Origin: Ferrovibrio xuzhouensis
GTDB lineage: Bacteria > Pseudomonadota > Alphaproteobacteria > Ferrovibrionales > Ferrovibrionaceae
Assembly: GCF_042648965.1 (NCBI RefSeq)
Contig: NZ_JBHRYJ010000005.1
Coordinates: 124,001-188,000, forward strand
DNA: 64,000 bases
Reading direction: 5' to 3'
The position numbers and the translations under genes are program-made. Under the pieces are notes generated by a model, which saw nothing but the letters and a program-made list of their open reading frames with translations, did no database searches and was not told where the DNA came from. Below, in pieces: positions 18,808-27,533 of the stretch; positions within the stretch are counted from its first letter, which is position 1; each line of letters begins with the position of its first letter.

Positions 18808-18836
18808 CGGCCCGGGAGCAATCCCGGGCCGTTTTC
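18808..18836 (+). terminator. Rho-independent terminator after nrdA
   Basis: A perfect 10-bp stem CGGCCCGGGA/TCCCGGGCCG with loop GCAA is followed by TTTTC. It ends the nrdA transcript 27 bp after the stop. Confidence 0.9.
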
Positions 18837-19015
18837 GTTGGCGCTGCAAAGCGGTCGCAGCTCCCCGCAGCGGCTGCGCCGCGCGGCAAGGCACGGACAG
18901 CGCCGTGCGTTACCGGCTATTTAGCAGAATCCGCGACGGGTTACCGGCTGTGTACCTGCGCAGGCATCCCCACGGGGGCCATGTTGCTGTCGTTATGGAA
19001 ACAAGGACAGCCGCA

Positions 19016-19558
19016 ATGACCAAGACAGCTTTCGCCCGCACGCCCAGGATCGGCGACAACGACATCCTGGTGTGCAAGACCGATCTGCAGGGTGCCCTGA
19101 CCTACGCCAACGACAGCTTTGCCCAGGCCTATGGCTATGGCGAACGCGACCTGATCGGCCAGCGCCACAACTTCCTGCGCCATCCCGAGATGCCGCGCAG
19201 CATATTCGCCGCCATCTGGCAGCGGCTGCAGGCCGGCACGGAAACCTTCGCCGTCCTGAAGAACCGCAACAGCGACGGCGTGGACTACTGGACCTTTGCG
19301 CAATTCTCGCCCTGCCGCGATGCGGCTGGCCGGGTGACCGGCTACCACACGGTGCAACGCGGCATCAGCCCCGCGGCGGTGGCGGAAATCGCACCGCTGT
19401 ACCAACGCCTGCGCCAGGCGGAGATTGCGGCCGGCGACGACGAGCCCGGCCTGCAGGCCGGCAACCGGATGCTGGACCATCACCTGGCCGGGCGCCACCA
19501 GGATTACGACGAATTCGTGCTCACGCTGGTCCTGCAGTACGAACCGCAGGCGGCCTGA
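19016..19558 (+). CDS. Single PAS-domain protein (Aer-like sensor module)
   Basis: This 180-residue soluble protein is mostly one PAS domain (residues about 10-125). Typical motifs are GALTYANDSFAQAYGY, LIGQRHNFLRHPEMP and YWTFAQFSPCRDAAGRVTGY, the Aer-type FAD/redox PAS pattern. No output domain follows, only about 55 helical residues, so it may signal by protein contact. The start ATG has AAGGA eight bases upstream. It is followed by its own terminator and so is monocistronic. Confidence 0.8.
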   Translation: MTKTAFARTPRIGDNDILVCKTDLQGALTYANDSFAQAYGYGERDLIGQRHNFLRHPEMPRSIFAAIWQRLQAGTETFAVLKNRNSDGVDYWTFAQFSPCRDAAGRVTGYHTVQRGISPAAVAEIAPLYQRLRQAEIAAGDDEPGLQAGNRMLDHHLAGRHQDYDEFVLTLVLQYEPQAA

Positions 19559-19591
19559 GCCGCTTTTTCCTCCCCGTGTTTCCTCCCGCCT

Positions 19592-19620
19592 CGGCCCGGC
19601 TTCGTCCGGGCCGTTTTTTT
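19592..19620 (+). terminator. Rho-independent terminator after the PAS gene
   Basis: Stem CGGCCCGG/CCGGGCCG with loop CTTCGT is followed by seven T. The T run reaches the stop codon of the convergent SPW gene. On the minus strand the stem would come after that gene without a T-tract. Confidence 0.88.
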
Positions 19621-19975
19621 ACCGGCGGGCACGGGAGTCCCAGATTTCGATCCCGGCAACCGCCGCGACGAGAATGCCGATGCCCAGATGGCTCAGCCGC
19701 GCCGGATCGTAGATCGCGAAACCCAGCAGCCACGGCGACAGGATCAGCCAGATGCCGAGCGCGGCATTGATCCAGGCTTCCCAGCGGTCGAGCAGGGTCA
19801 GCGCCAAGGCCGACAGCGCAAAGACCAGGAAGCCGATGATGACGGCATTCATGGTGGCGCCCTCGAGTCCCGCATAGCCGAGCAGCCAGGGCGACGCCAC
19901 CATGGCGATGCCGAACACCATATTGGCCCAGTCCTGCCAGTGGCGGGTTTCCTCGTGGTGGGTGATATGGACCAT
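19619..19975 (-). CDS. SPW-repeat membrane protein
   Basis: This 118-residue protein has four hydrophobic helices. The signature SPWLLGY/F appears twice (ASPWLLGYAG and LSPWLLGFAI), the hallmark of the SPW repeat family. The biochemical role of the family is not established. The start MVHITHHEE was chosen for its perfect GGAGGT ribosome site. Two tandem 24-bp repeats lie immediately upstream. Confidence 0.85.
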   Translation of the reverse strand: MVHITHHEETRHWQDWANMVFGIAMVASPWLLGYAGLEGATMNAVIIGFLVFALSALALTLLDRWEAWINAALGIWLILSPWLLGFAIYDPARLSHLGIGILVAAVAGIEIWDSRARR

Positions 19976-19984
19976 GACGCACCT

Positions 19985-20032
19985 CCTTCCGGACGTGTGT
20001 CCGGTTTGCCTTCCGGACATGTGTCCGGTTTG
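19985..20032. repeat. Two tandem 24-bp repeats, each an operator-like palindrome
   Basis: Copies at 19985-20008 and 20009-20032 differ at one base. Each contains an inverted repeat; the second reads CCGGACA-TG-TGTCCGG. They sit just before the ribosome site of the SPW gene. This is the expected position for a repressor operator or for tandem leader hairpins. Confidence 0.65.
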
Positions 20033-20253
20033 CGCGGTGCATCGGCCAGGATGGCGTACTGCGGGCCGACCCGGCCCTTCCCCCCGTGCAGCGATGCACG
20101 GCGTGACTCTGAACTAGGGTCGCTTCTGTTGTTATTCCAGAGAGTTAGGGCAAAGTCGTGGCAGGCCGTCGGAAAGTTCCGCGACCCGATGACGGTTTTC
20201 CGGGGAAATCAGCCATGGGGGCCGGCGGCGGAAAGGACGATTGACTCTTTTCT

Positions 20254-20282
20254 TAATAACTATACGAATAGTACAGTTATTA
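20254..20282. promoter_or_regulatory. Operator candidate TAATAACT-N13-AGTTATTA before the desaturase
   Basis: A perfect 8-bp inverted repeat spans 29 bp in an AT-rich patch 21 bp before the desaturase start. A TTGACT -35-like hexamer lies at 20241. The size and location suit a TetR-family operator, and a TetR gene is the convergent neighbour. The link is inferred. Confidence 0.6.
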
Positions 20283-20303
20283 GCCGGACGACGCAGGATA
20301 CCC

Positions 20304-21284
20304 ATGAGCGACGCGCCGATGAGCGAGACACCGATCCGCGAGGCCCTTGCCCCCGAATACACCGCCGGCCAGCGGCCGATCACGCCGCTGCAGTTGCGCG
20401 ACCTGTCGGGCAAGAGCAATGCGCCGGCCTTCGTCCGCGTGCTGCTGCAATACCTCCTGATTGCCGTCACCGGCGCGGCGATCTGGCAGGTGAAGACGCA
20501 GGTCGGCGGCCTGTGGGCCCTGCCGCTGGTCGTGCTGCAGGGCTTCCTCGTCTCGTTCCAGTTCATGCTGGTGCACGAGACGGCACACCGCACCGCTTTC
20601 CGCAGCCGCTGGCCCAACCTGCTGTTCGGGCATATCTCCGGCGCGGCGATCATCCTGCCCTACGAATATTACACCCAGTTCCACTGGGACCATCACCGTT
20701 ACACCCAGGATACCGCGCAGGACCCGGAACTGGTGTTCCGCGATCCGCCGCGCTCGTTGCCGATGCTGATCTTCGCCTTCTCAGGCATCACCCAGGTGTT
20801 CAAGCGGCTGGCGCTGATCCTGCGCCATGCGATCACCGGACGGGTCACCGTGCCCTGGGTGCCGGAGGCCAAACATCGCCAGATCGTCGCCGAGGCGCGG
20901 CTTTACATCCTCGCCTATCTGGCACTGGCCGCGGTCTCCGTCGTATTGCACAGCACCTTGCTGCTGTGGGTCTGGATCGGGCCGATCCTGGTCGGCCAGC
21001 TGATGCTGCGGCCCTATCTGCTGTCGGAGCATACCGGCTGCGGGCATACACGCAGTGCTTTCGAGAATACCCGCACCACGTATACCAACGCGCTGATGCG
21101 CTGGTTCACCTGGAACATGCCCTATCACGCCGAGCACCATGCCTATCCGTCGGTGCCCTTCCATGCCCTGCCGGCGCTGAACCGGCTGGTCGACGACCGC
21201 ATCCAGCACAAGGGCGATGGCTACCGGAAGGTCGTCCGCGGGGTCTGGGCCTTCATGCGCGACCGCATGGCGGCCACTACCTGA
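20304..21284 (+). CDS. Membrane fatty-acid desaturase family protein
   Basis: This 326-residue membrane protein has the three histidine clusters of di-iron desaturases: HETAH near residue 90, HWDHH near 126 and HAEHH near 275. These hold the di-iron centre that inserts a double bond into an acyl chain (or hydroxylates/ketolates a related lipid). The start MSDAPMSE was chosen for the AGGA site just upstream. It probably controls membrane fluidity together with the adjoining TetR regulator. The substrate and bond position cannot be inferred. Confidence 0.85.
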   Translation: MSDAPMSETPIREALAPEYTAGQRPITPLQLRDLSGKSNAPAFVRVLLQYLLIAVTGAAIWQVKTQVGGLWALPLVVLQGFLVSFQFMLVHETAHRTAFRSRWPNLLFGHISGAAIILPYEYYTQFHWDHHRYTQDTAQDPELVFRDPPRSLPMLIFAFSGITQVFKRLALILRHAITGRVTVPWVPEAKHRQIVAEARLYILAYLALAAVSVVLHSTLLLWVWIGPILVGQLMLRPYLLSEHTGCGHTRSAFENTRTTYTNALMRWFTWNMPYHAEHHAYPSVPFHALPALNRLVDDRIQHKGDGYRKVVRGVWAFMRDRMAATT

Positions 21285-21290
21285 CGCGCC

Positions 21291-21878
21291 TCAGCGGCCG
21301 GTCAGTACCGAATCGACCAGGGCGCGGGCATAACGCGGGGTAACCGCCCGCCAGCCGAACAGCGACTGGTAAAACAGCGTGCCATAGATCCGGTCATAGA
21401 GATCGGCGGCCGCCACGCCCGACCGGATCGTGCCCTGCGCCTGGCCACGCCGGATCAGGGCGACGCCAAGCTGGCGGCGGGCGGCGAGGTAACGGTCGGC
21501 AAACAGGGCCGCCGTGCCCGCCGTGGCGATGCATTCGGCAATGATGGCGCGCTGCACCCGCCCGAAATCCTCGTTCAGCAGTTTCGCGTAGCCCGCCGCA
21601 TGGTCACGCAGGATGGCGAGCGGCTCGCCCTCGTCGGGCAAAGGCAGCAGCGCCGCGGCCTGGCGCAGGAAGGCATCGATCAGCAAAGCCTCGCGCGACG
21701 GCCACCATTTGTAGATCGTCATCTTCGAGACCTGCGAATCGCGGGCGATGGCATCGATGCTGGCGGCACCGAGCCCCTCGCCGGCGGCAAGCCGGTAGGC
21801 GGTCTGCAGGATGGCGGCTTCGGATTCCAGCGAGCGCGGCCGGCCGCGACGGGCCGGTGGCTTGGTCTTTTCGGTCAT
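21291..21878 (-). CDS. TetR/AcrR-family regulator
   Basis: This 195-residue protein has an N-terminal helix-turn-helix (AASIDAIARDSQVSKMTIYKWW, residues about 37-58), preceded by a basic RRGRPRS tail. The C-terminal ligand domain is of the TetR_C type. It is convergent with the desaturase, 6 bp apart. By analogy with DesT-type systems it could sense acyl-CoA and repress the desaturase through the palindrome at 20254; this is inference. Confidence 0.87.
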   Translation of the reverse strand: MTEKTKPPARRGRPRSLESEAAILQTAYRLAAGEGLGAASIDAIARDSQVSKMTIYKWWPSREALLIDAFLRQAAALLPLPDEGEPLAILRDHAAGYAKLLNEDFGRVQRAIIAECIATAGTAALFADRYLAARRQLGVALIRRGQAQGTIRSGVAAADLYDRIYGTLFYQSLFGWRAVTPRYARALVDSVLTGR

Positions 21879-22029
21879 GGCGAATAGAAGCCATGGCGCC
21901 GGGTTCCGGTCAATGCGGCCGGGTGACGCGAAAGTGACCAGACCGCAGGTTCAGGGGAGGCCGGCCAGACGTATACTGACCGGACTGGGATTTGCAGCCA
22001 TCAGCAGCAGCACTAGGCTTTGCCCGGAT

Positions 22030-22248
22030 ATGGAATCCTACACGGCCGACATTGTCTTCTGGGCTGCCCTGTTCGGCATGGCTGTTCTGTCCTACTTCCT
22101 GGACATGCTGTGCTGCCGCCTGCTGGCGCTGTTCCGCCTGTCCGACGGCGCGCGGCGCATGATCCGCATCCTGTTCGGCGTGATGCTCGCCGCCATGTCG
22201 CTGATGGTCGCCTTCTATATATCGACCTTCGTCATACTCAGGCTGTAA
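22030..22248 (+). CDS. Small two-helix membrane protein, unknown
   Basis: This 72-residue protein has two hydrophobic segments (about residues 8-32 and 45-70) separated by a basic loop. I do not recognise a family. The ATG lies in a lone gap between the TetR gene and the amidohydrolase. No clear ribosome site is visible, so the gene call is moderate. Confidence 0.45.
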   Translation: MESYTADIVFWAALFGMAVLSYFLDMLCCRLLALFRLSDGARRMIRILFGVMLAAMSLMVAFYISTFVILRL

Positions 22249-22260
22249 CCGCCACCGCCC

Positions 22261-23787
22261 TTAGCTCTGGCCGAAACGGTGGGCGCCGAGCGGCGCGCCG
22301 TAGCGGTGGATGTGCAGCGGCTCGTGGCACAGGCCGCTGCAATAACTGCTGACCGTCTTCTCGAGTTTCCGGTACAGCGCCGCATGCGGCTTGTTCAGCT
22401 TGGCCAGCCGCGCACGGGCAGCCTCGGCCTGTTGCGCCAGTTTGGCCAGGCTGACATTCACCAGCTGGCGGTTCTCGACCATCATTTTCCCGCCCACCAT
22501 GACGGAATGCACGGCCGTGCCGTCTTCGGTATGCACGAGCTGGTTGACCGGATCGTTGAACGGAATCCAGTTGATATGGTCGAGATCGAGGAAAACGATA
22601 TCGGCCTTGTAGCCCGCCGCGATGCGGCCGATCTTGCCCTGGAAGCCGAGCGCCCGCGCGCTGCCTTCGGTGGCAGCGGTGACGACCTGCTCTGTCGTCA
22701 GCCAGTCGGCGATATCGGGCCCGCGCACCTTGGAGACCAGCGAGGCCAGCCGCATCGCCTCGTACATATTCTGGTTATCGGCACAATTGGCGCCATCGGT
22801 GCCGATGCCAACATTGACGCCGCGCCGGATCATGCCGATCACATCGGCCAGGCCGCTGCCCAGCCGCATGTTGCTGCCCGGATTATGCGCCACCGAGGCA
22901 CCCTTGCTGCCCAGCAAAGCCATGTCGTCATCGTCGAGCCAGACGCCATGGGCCACGGTGAAATCCGGTCCCACGGCGCCGAGATCGTCCATGTGGCGGG
23001 TCAGGCTCTTGCCATACAGCTTGTAGCCGGCGATCACCTGCGTCTTCGATTCCGACACATGGGTATGCAGGCCGACACCGAAATCGCGGGCGATCTTCAC
23101 ACAATCGGCAATGAAGGCATCCGAACAGTGATGCGGAATGGTCGGCGCGATGGCCGGCCGCACCAGGTCGGTATCGTGCTGCCAGCCCTTCAGTGCCGCG
23201 CGGATGTTTTTCACGCTCAGCCTGTAGGGCGCGAGGCGGTACTGCTCGACCTCTTTGCGCAGACCGGGCGACAGGCGCTCCATCAGGCCGGGGACAGCCT
23301 CGTAGAAGGATTTGTCGGCCACCATCGGCGCCACCACGGCGCGCAGGCCGGCATCGGCATAAGCCCGGGCGCAGGCCGCCAGACCATCCACTGACGGCAG
23401 CGGGAATTCGACGGTGAGGTCATAGACCGCCGTGCAGCCCTTGAGCAAAGCCTCCGCCGCGCCGATCAGGGTGGTGAGGTATTTGTCCTCCGCCGTGCGG
23501 TTGCCGGTCATCATCGGTCCGGCGGTCAGCAGCAGTTCCAGGGTCCAGCGGTCGCCCATGCCCTTGGCGAGATTGCCGTGCCCGTGGGTATGCGCGTTGA
23601 CCAGCCCCGGATGCAGCAGCCGGCGGCTCGCGTCGATGACGGCGGCATCGGCCGGCGCCGCCATGCCGGGCCGGCCGATCTCGAGGATGGTATCGCCGGT
23701 GATCAGGATATCGGCCGGCTCCGCCCGGTGTTTTGCGACATCCAGCAGTCTGCCGCCCCGGATGACCGTCGTCTTGCGCTTTGCCAT
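22261..23787 (-). CDS. Amidohydrolase (ATZ/TRZ, cytosine-deaminase-like family)
   Basis: This 508-residue protein of the metal-dependent amidohydrolase fold has HPGLVNAHTHGHG near residue 65 (metal His pair), HTHVSESK (third metal His), AHGVWLD, and GIGTDGANCADNQNM (metal Asp). It resembles deaminases or hydrolases of N-heterocycles such as guanine, hydroxydechloroatrazine or cytosine. The start at 23787 has GAGGAAG upstream. It is the last gene of a minus-strand operon with an ABC importer, so it probably acts on the imported compound. Confidence 0.85.
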   Translation of the reverse strand: MAKRKTTVIRGGRLLDVAKHRAEPADILITGDTILEIGRPGMAAPADAAVIDASRRLLHPGLVNAHTHGHGNLAKGMGDRWTLELLLTAGPMMTGNRTAEDKYLTTLIGAAEALLKGCTAVYDLTVEFPLPSVDGLAACARAYADAGLRAVVAPMVADKSFYEAVPGLMERLSPGLRKEVEQYRLAPYRLSVKNIRAALKGWQHDTDLVRPAIAPTIPHHCSDAFIADCVKIARDFGVGLHTHVSESKTQVIAGYKLYGKSLTRHMDDLGAVGPDFTVAHGVWLDDDDMALLGSKGASVAHNPGSNMRLGSGLADVIGMIRRGVNVGIGTDGANCADNQNMYEAMRLASLVSKVRGPDIADWLTTEQVVTAATEGSARALGFQGKIGRIAAGYKADIVFLDLDHINWIPFNDPVNQLVHTEDGTAVHSVMVGGKMMVENRQLVNVSLAKLAQQAEAARARLAKLNKPHAALYRKLEKTVSSYCSGLCHEPLHIHRYGAPLGAHRFGQS

Positions 23788-23812
23788 AGCAGGCTTCCTC
23801 ATTGCTTTCCGC

Positions 23813-24694
23813 TCATGCCTTCTCGTTGCCGTTCGACCACGGGACCAGGATGCGTTCGATGACCACCACGACCTGGAACAGCACTATACCCATGATCGAC
23901 AGCAGAATCAGCGCGCCCCAGGCCAGCGGTACCTTGAAGAAGGCGGTGGCGCTGATGATCATGTAACCCAGCCCGCGATCTGCATTGACGAATTCGGCAA
24001 CCACCGCGCCGACCACGGCCAGCGCGATTGCCGCCTTCAGGCCGCTGAATACGAAGGGCATGGCGAATGGCAGGCGGATGCGGGTCAGTTCCTGCCATCG
24101 CGAGGCCTTGCAGGCCCGGCCCAGTTCCATCAGTTCGGGTGGCACGGCCAGCAGGCCGGCCGCGCAGGACAGCACCAGCGGGAAAAACGCGATCAGGAAG
24201 GTGATGACAATGCGCGGCAGCTCGTTGGCCCCCAGCAGCACGACGAGGATCGGCGCCAGGGCGACCTTCGGGATCGACTGGGTCAGGATCAGCACCGGAT
24301 AGATGGCGTTGGCGATGGTGCGCGAGGCGGTCAGCGCGACAGCCAGCGGCAGGCTGATCGCCACCGAGACCAGAAAACCGGCCAGCACGGTGATCAGCGT
24401 GGCTTCGCCATGCACCAGCACCTGCTTGCGCATCTGCCAGGTCTCCGCCCAGATGGCACTGGGGCTGGGCAGCAGATATCCCGGCACGGCAAAGACCCGG
24501 CAGGCGATTTCCCAGAGCATGACCAGGACAGCAATCACCACCACGGGCAGCCAGATTTCCTGCGTCCGGCGCAGCAGTGACGGCCGCCGGCGCATCGGCG
24601 CCAGGGTAGTGGCAACGGCGGGATCAGGCTGCACGGGCGCCCCGCCGGCCGAAAATGAGTTCGCGGATGCGGGAGGCGCATTCGTGGAAGTCAT
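23813..24694 (-). CDS. ABC transporter permease, NitT/TauT (SsuC) type
   Basis: This 293-residue protein has six predicted helices and the EAA-like loop ELGRACKASRWQELTRIRLP near residue 190, which docks onto the ATPase. Families of this type import sulfonates, nitrate, taurine or pyrimidine-like nutrients. The ATG at 24694 has an AGGAGG site, although it overlaps the upstream ATPase gene by 71 bases. The long overlap suggests tight coupling. Confidence 0.87.
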   Translation of the reverse strand: MTSTNAPPASANSFSAGGAPVQPDPAVATTLAPMRRRPSLLRRTQEIWLPVVVIAVLVMLWEIACRVFAVPGYLLPSPSAIWAETWQMRKQVLVHGEATLITVLAGFLVSVAISLPLAVALTASRTIANAIYPVLILTQSIPKVALAPILVVLLGANELPRIVITFLIAFFPLVLSCAAGLLAVPPELMELGRACKASRWQELTRIRLPFAMPFVFSGLKAAIALAVVGAVVAEFVNADRGLGYMIISATAFFKVPLAWGALILLSIMGIVLFQVVVVIERILVPWSNGNEKA

Positions 24695-25394
24695 GGCTGC
24701 CCTCCTGGTCGAAACTGCGCGGCCGCGGCAGCGGCACGTCGATCACCTCTACGATCTGGCCCGGCCGCGGCGACATGACGACCACCCGGTCGGCCAGCAG
24801 GACGGCCTCGGAAATCGAATGTGTGACGAAGACGATGGTCTTGGGCCGCTCTGTCCAGATGCGCAGCAGCTCAAGCGTGAGTTCCTCCCTGGTCAGGGCA
24901 TCGAGCGCACCGAACGGTTCGTCCATCAGCAGCACCGAAGGATCATGCAGCAGGGCCCGGCAGATCGCCGCCCGCTGCTGCATGCCGCCGGACAATTCGC
25001 GCGGATACTTCCCTTCGAACCCGCCCAGACCGACCAGCGCCAGCAGCTGGCGCGCCTTGTCGGTGCTTTCCGGCCGGATCTTGCCCATCAGGCTGAGCGG
25101 AAACAGCACATTGTCCTTGATCGTGGCCCAGGGCAGCAGGGTCGGCGCCTGGAAGACGATGCCGGTATCGTCCCGCGGGCCGGTCACCCTGGCGCCGTCG
25201 ATGGCAATCTGCCCGCCGCTCAGCGGCAGCAGGCCACCGATCATCCGCAGCAGGGTCGACTTGCCGCAACCGGAGGGACCGACCAGGGCGATGAACTCGC
25301 AATCGCCGATGGTCAGCGAGGCGTCTTTCAGCGCGACGATCTCTTCGCCGTCGCGCGTCGTGAACACCTTTGATGCGCGTTCTATTTCGATCAT
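24624..25394 (-). CDS. ABC transporter ATP-binding protein, NitT/TauT (SsuB) type
   Basis: This 256-residue ATPase has Walker A GPSGCGKST near residue 38, signature LSGGMQQR near 133, and Walker B VLLMDEPFGALD. It energises the adjacent permease. It is the second gene of the operon, 21 bp after the binding protein. Confidence 0.92.
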   Translation of the reverse strand: MIEIERASKVFTTRDGEEIVALKDASLTIGDCEFIALVGPSGCGKSTLLRMIGGLLPLSGGQIAIDGARVTGPRDDTGIVFQAPTLLPWATIKDNVLFPLSLMGKIRPESTDKARQLLALVGLGGFEGKYPRELSGGMQQRAAICRALLHDPSVLLMDEPFGALDALTREELTLELLRIWTERPKTIVFVTHSISEAVLLADRVVVMSPRPGQIVEVIDVPLPRPRSFDQEGSHDFHECASRIRELIFGRRGARAA

Positions 25395-25415
25395 GGCCGG
25401 TCCCCCGTTCTGCGG

Positions 25416-26402
25416 TCAGTTGACGAGGCTGGTATCGACCGCCTGCCTGGGGTCCCACGACTTGTCGAGATGCTGCGCGTCGGCCACCGCCTTCCAGGTG
25501 AAGGCCAGCCGCTCGGCGGTCTCCTTGCCGTAGCCGATGGTCTTGTTGTAATCGGTGAAGACGAACTTCAGCGTCGCCTGCAGGCTGCCGATGCAATCGT
25601 CGAGCGCCACCTCGGGCACCTTCTCGATATGCGCCTTGCAGGCTTCTTCCGGGTTGGCCGCGGCCCACTCATAGGCCTTGCGGGTCGCCCGCAGGAACCG
25701 CCTGGTCAGGTCCGGCTTTTCCGCGATCGTCTTGTCGGTCGCGATAATGGTCGCGGCATAGATGGCAAAGCCCGTCTTCACGAAGGGCAGCACGACGATC
25801 TCCTCGCCGGCCGCCTTGGCCGCCTTGTTCTGGTAATACCAGTGGATCGAGTAGAACGGCGCCGCGTCGATATTCTTGGCGATCAGCTGCGCGCCCATCG
25901 CCGCGCCGTCCATGTTCACCCAGGTGATCTTGTCCGGATCGGCACCGGCCAGCTTTGCCACTTCAGGGAAATAGACCTGGTGCGAATTGCCCGGTGTCGT
26001 GCCGATCTTCTTGCCCTCGACCTGCCTGAAATCGGTGATGCCCGAGCTTTTCAGCACGAACAACGAATGCGGCGAATACTGGTAGTTGATGGCAATCGCC
26101 TTGACCGGCACATTGGCGCGCGCCCGTGCCGTCAGCACGGCACCCAGGTCGGCCACGCCGAAATCGGCGGCGCCGCCGGCAATCTTGGTCACCGTGTCAC
26201 CGGAGCCATAACCGCGCGTGATGGTGACATCGATGCCTTCGGCGGCATAGATGCCCTTCTGCCAGCCGCCGTAGAACATGGCATGCTCGCCCGATGGCAG
26301 CCAGTCGGTCTGGAAGCGCACCTTGTCGGCAGCGGAGGCCGAGAACGGGAGCGCGGCCAGTGCGGCGGCACAGAACAGTTTCTGCATGGTATGCGTGATC
26401 AT
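25416..26402 (-). CDS. ABC transporter substrate-binding protein (NMT1/THI5-like)
   Basis: This 328-residue periplasmic protein has a Sec signal MITHTMQKLFCAAALAALPF ending near SASAA. The mature part opens KVRFQTDWLPSGEHAMFYGG, the NMT1/SsuA-like start that binds pyrimidine precursors, sulfonates or riboflavin-like ligands. First gene of the importer-amidohydrolase operon. The start at 26402 follows an AGAGGG site; an upstream extension in the same frame lacks signal-peptide character. With the amidohydrolase it suggests scavenging of an N-heterocycle. Confidence 0.85.
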   Translation of the reverse strand: MITHTMQKLFCAAALAALPFSASAADKVRFQTDWLPSGEHAMFYGGWQKGIYAAEGIDVTITRGYGSGDTVTKIAGGAADFGVADLGAVLTARARANVPVKAIAINYQYSPHSLFVLKSSGITDFRQVEGKKIGTTPGNSHQVYFPEVAKLAGADPDKITWVNMDGAAMGAQLIAKNIDAAPFYSIHWYYQNKAAKAAGEEIVVLPFVKTGFAIYAATIIATDKTIAEKPDLTRRFLRATRKAYEWAAANPEEACKAHIEKVPEVALDDCIGSLQATLKFVFTDYNKTIGYGKETAERLAFTWKAVADAQHLDKSWDPRQAVDTSLVN

Positions 26403-26693
26403 TGTCAGCCCTCTTTCATCGCCCTTTGCCAAGGGTCTGACGACGCATGAAACAGAAGCATCAAGGATCAGGCATCGCCGCCAGCGCCCGTCTGACAACG
26501 CTGGCGCAGAATCACGTCTCTGTCGCATAGCGATTTGACCCCCGCCCTTAACACACGGTTATGGACGAAGGGCAAAATGCCTATTGCATCGGCAGCGATG
26601 CCAGAATGTGTTCACAGTCGGGCTGGGGAAGTGCATGCACGCAGGGTCCTGCAACCTGTCGCATGCATCGCCGCGCGGTGACGCTGGCGCCGG

Positions 26694-27533
26694 TCACGCC
26701 GGATTCAGGACGAAATCGAACTGGCAAAGCCATTCGGCATCTGCGGTCGCGTTCCGTTTGAAATCGGCAATCAGGGAGGTTTTCACGCCGAAGACCGCAT
26801 CGGAGTCGAGGTATGTGTCGCCGGCGACGAAAACATGCGTGGTCAGCCGGTCGAAGCCCGGCGCCGAGACCAGGAAATGCATATGCGCGGGACGCCAGGG
26901 ATGGCGGCCGAGTGCGGCCAGCATCTGGCCGACCGGCCCGTCATCTGGAATCGGATAGGAGACGGGCTTGATGCCGATGAAGCTGTAGTGCCCGTCCGGC
27001 CCGGTGGTGAAGCGGCCGCGATTGTTCCAGTCCGGTTGCACGCCCGGCTGCTGCACGTCGTAGAAGCCATCCGCATTGTCGGACCAGACGTCCAGCACCG
27101 CCCCGGCGATCGGCCGGCCGTCGAGATCGAGCACCCGGCCGGTGAACAGGCAGCTCTCGCCCTTGCCGTCGCGGGAAATCCGGCTGCCCATCGGCAGCTC
27201 CGGCGCGCCGGCAACATGGAAGGGACCGAAGACGGTATTCTCCGTGGCATTGCCCGGACGGCGGTGATTGATCGCGTCGACCAGCATCGACACCCCCAGC
27301 GTGTCGGACAGCAGAATGAATTCCTGGCGCCGGTCGGAGCAGAGCTGGCCGGTACGGGTCAGGAAGCCGATCGCCGTTTCCCATTCCTCCGGTGTCAGCT
27401 GCACCTCCTTGACCAGGGCATGCAGGTGATTGACCAGCGCCGCCATGATCTGGCGCAGGCGCGGCGAGGACTCAGGGCTGATACGGCCATTCACGGTCTC
27501 GGCCGAATGCTGTTCGGTGAAATGGGCAGGCAT
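26694..27533 (-). CDS. Intradiol ring-cleavage dioxygenase (hydroxyquinol 1,2-dioxygenase-like)
   Basis: This 279-residue protein has an N-terminal helical dimerisation domain (to about residue 100). The beta-sandwich catalytic core carries the Fe(III) ligands Tyr in DGFYDVQQ, Tyr in PVSYPIPDDG, and two His in RPAHMHF. Such enzymes open catechol, chlorocatechol or hydroxyquinol rings between the hydroxyls. The N-terminal layout fits hydroxyquinol 1,2-dioxygenase best. It stands alone upstream of the importer operon (291-bp gap) and next to the transposon end. Confidence 0.85.
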   Translation of the reverse strand: MPAHFTEQHSAETVNGRISPESSPRLRQIMAALVNHLHALVKEVQLTPEEWETAIGFLTRTGQLCSDRRQEFILLSDTLGVSMLVDAINHRRPGNATENTVFGPFHVAGAPELPMGSRISRDGKGESCLFTGRVLDLDGRPIAGAVLDVWSDNADGFYDVQQPGVQPDWNNRGRFTTGPDGHYSFIGIKPVSYPIPDDGPVGQMLAALGRHPWRPAHMHFLVSAPGFDRLTTHVFVAGDTYLDSDAVFGVKTSLIADFKRNATADAEWLCQFDFVLNPA

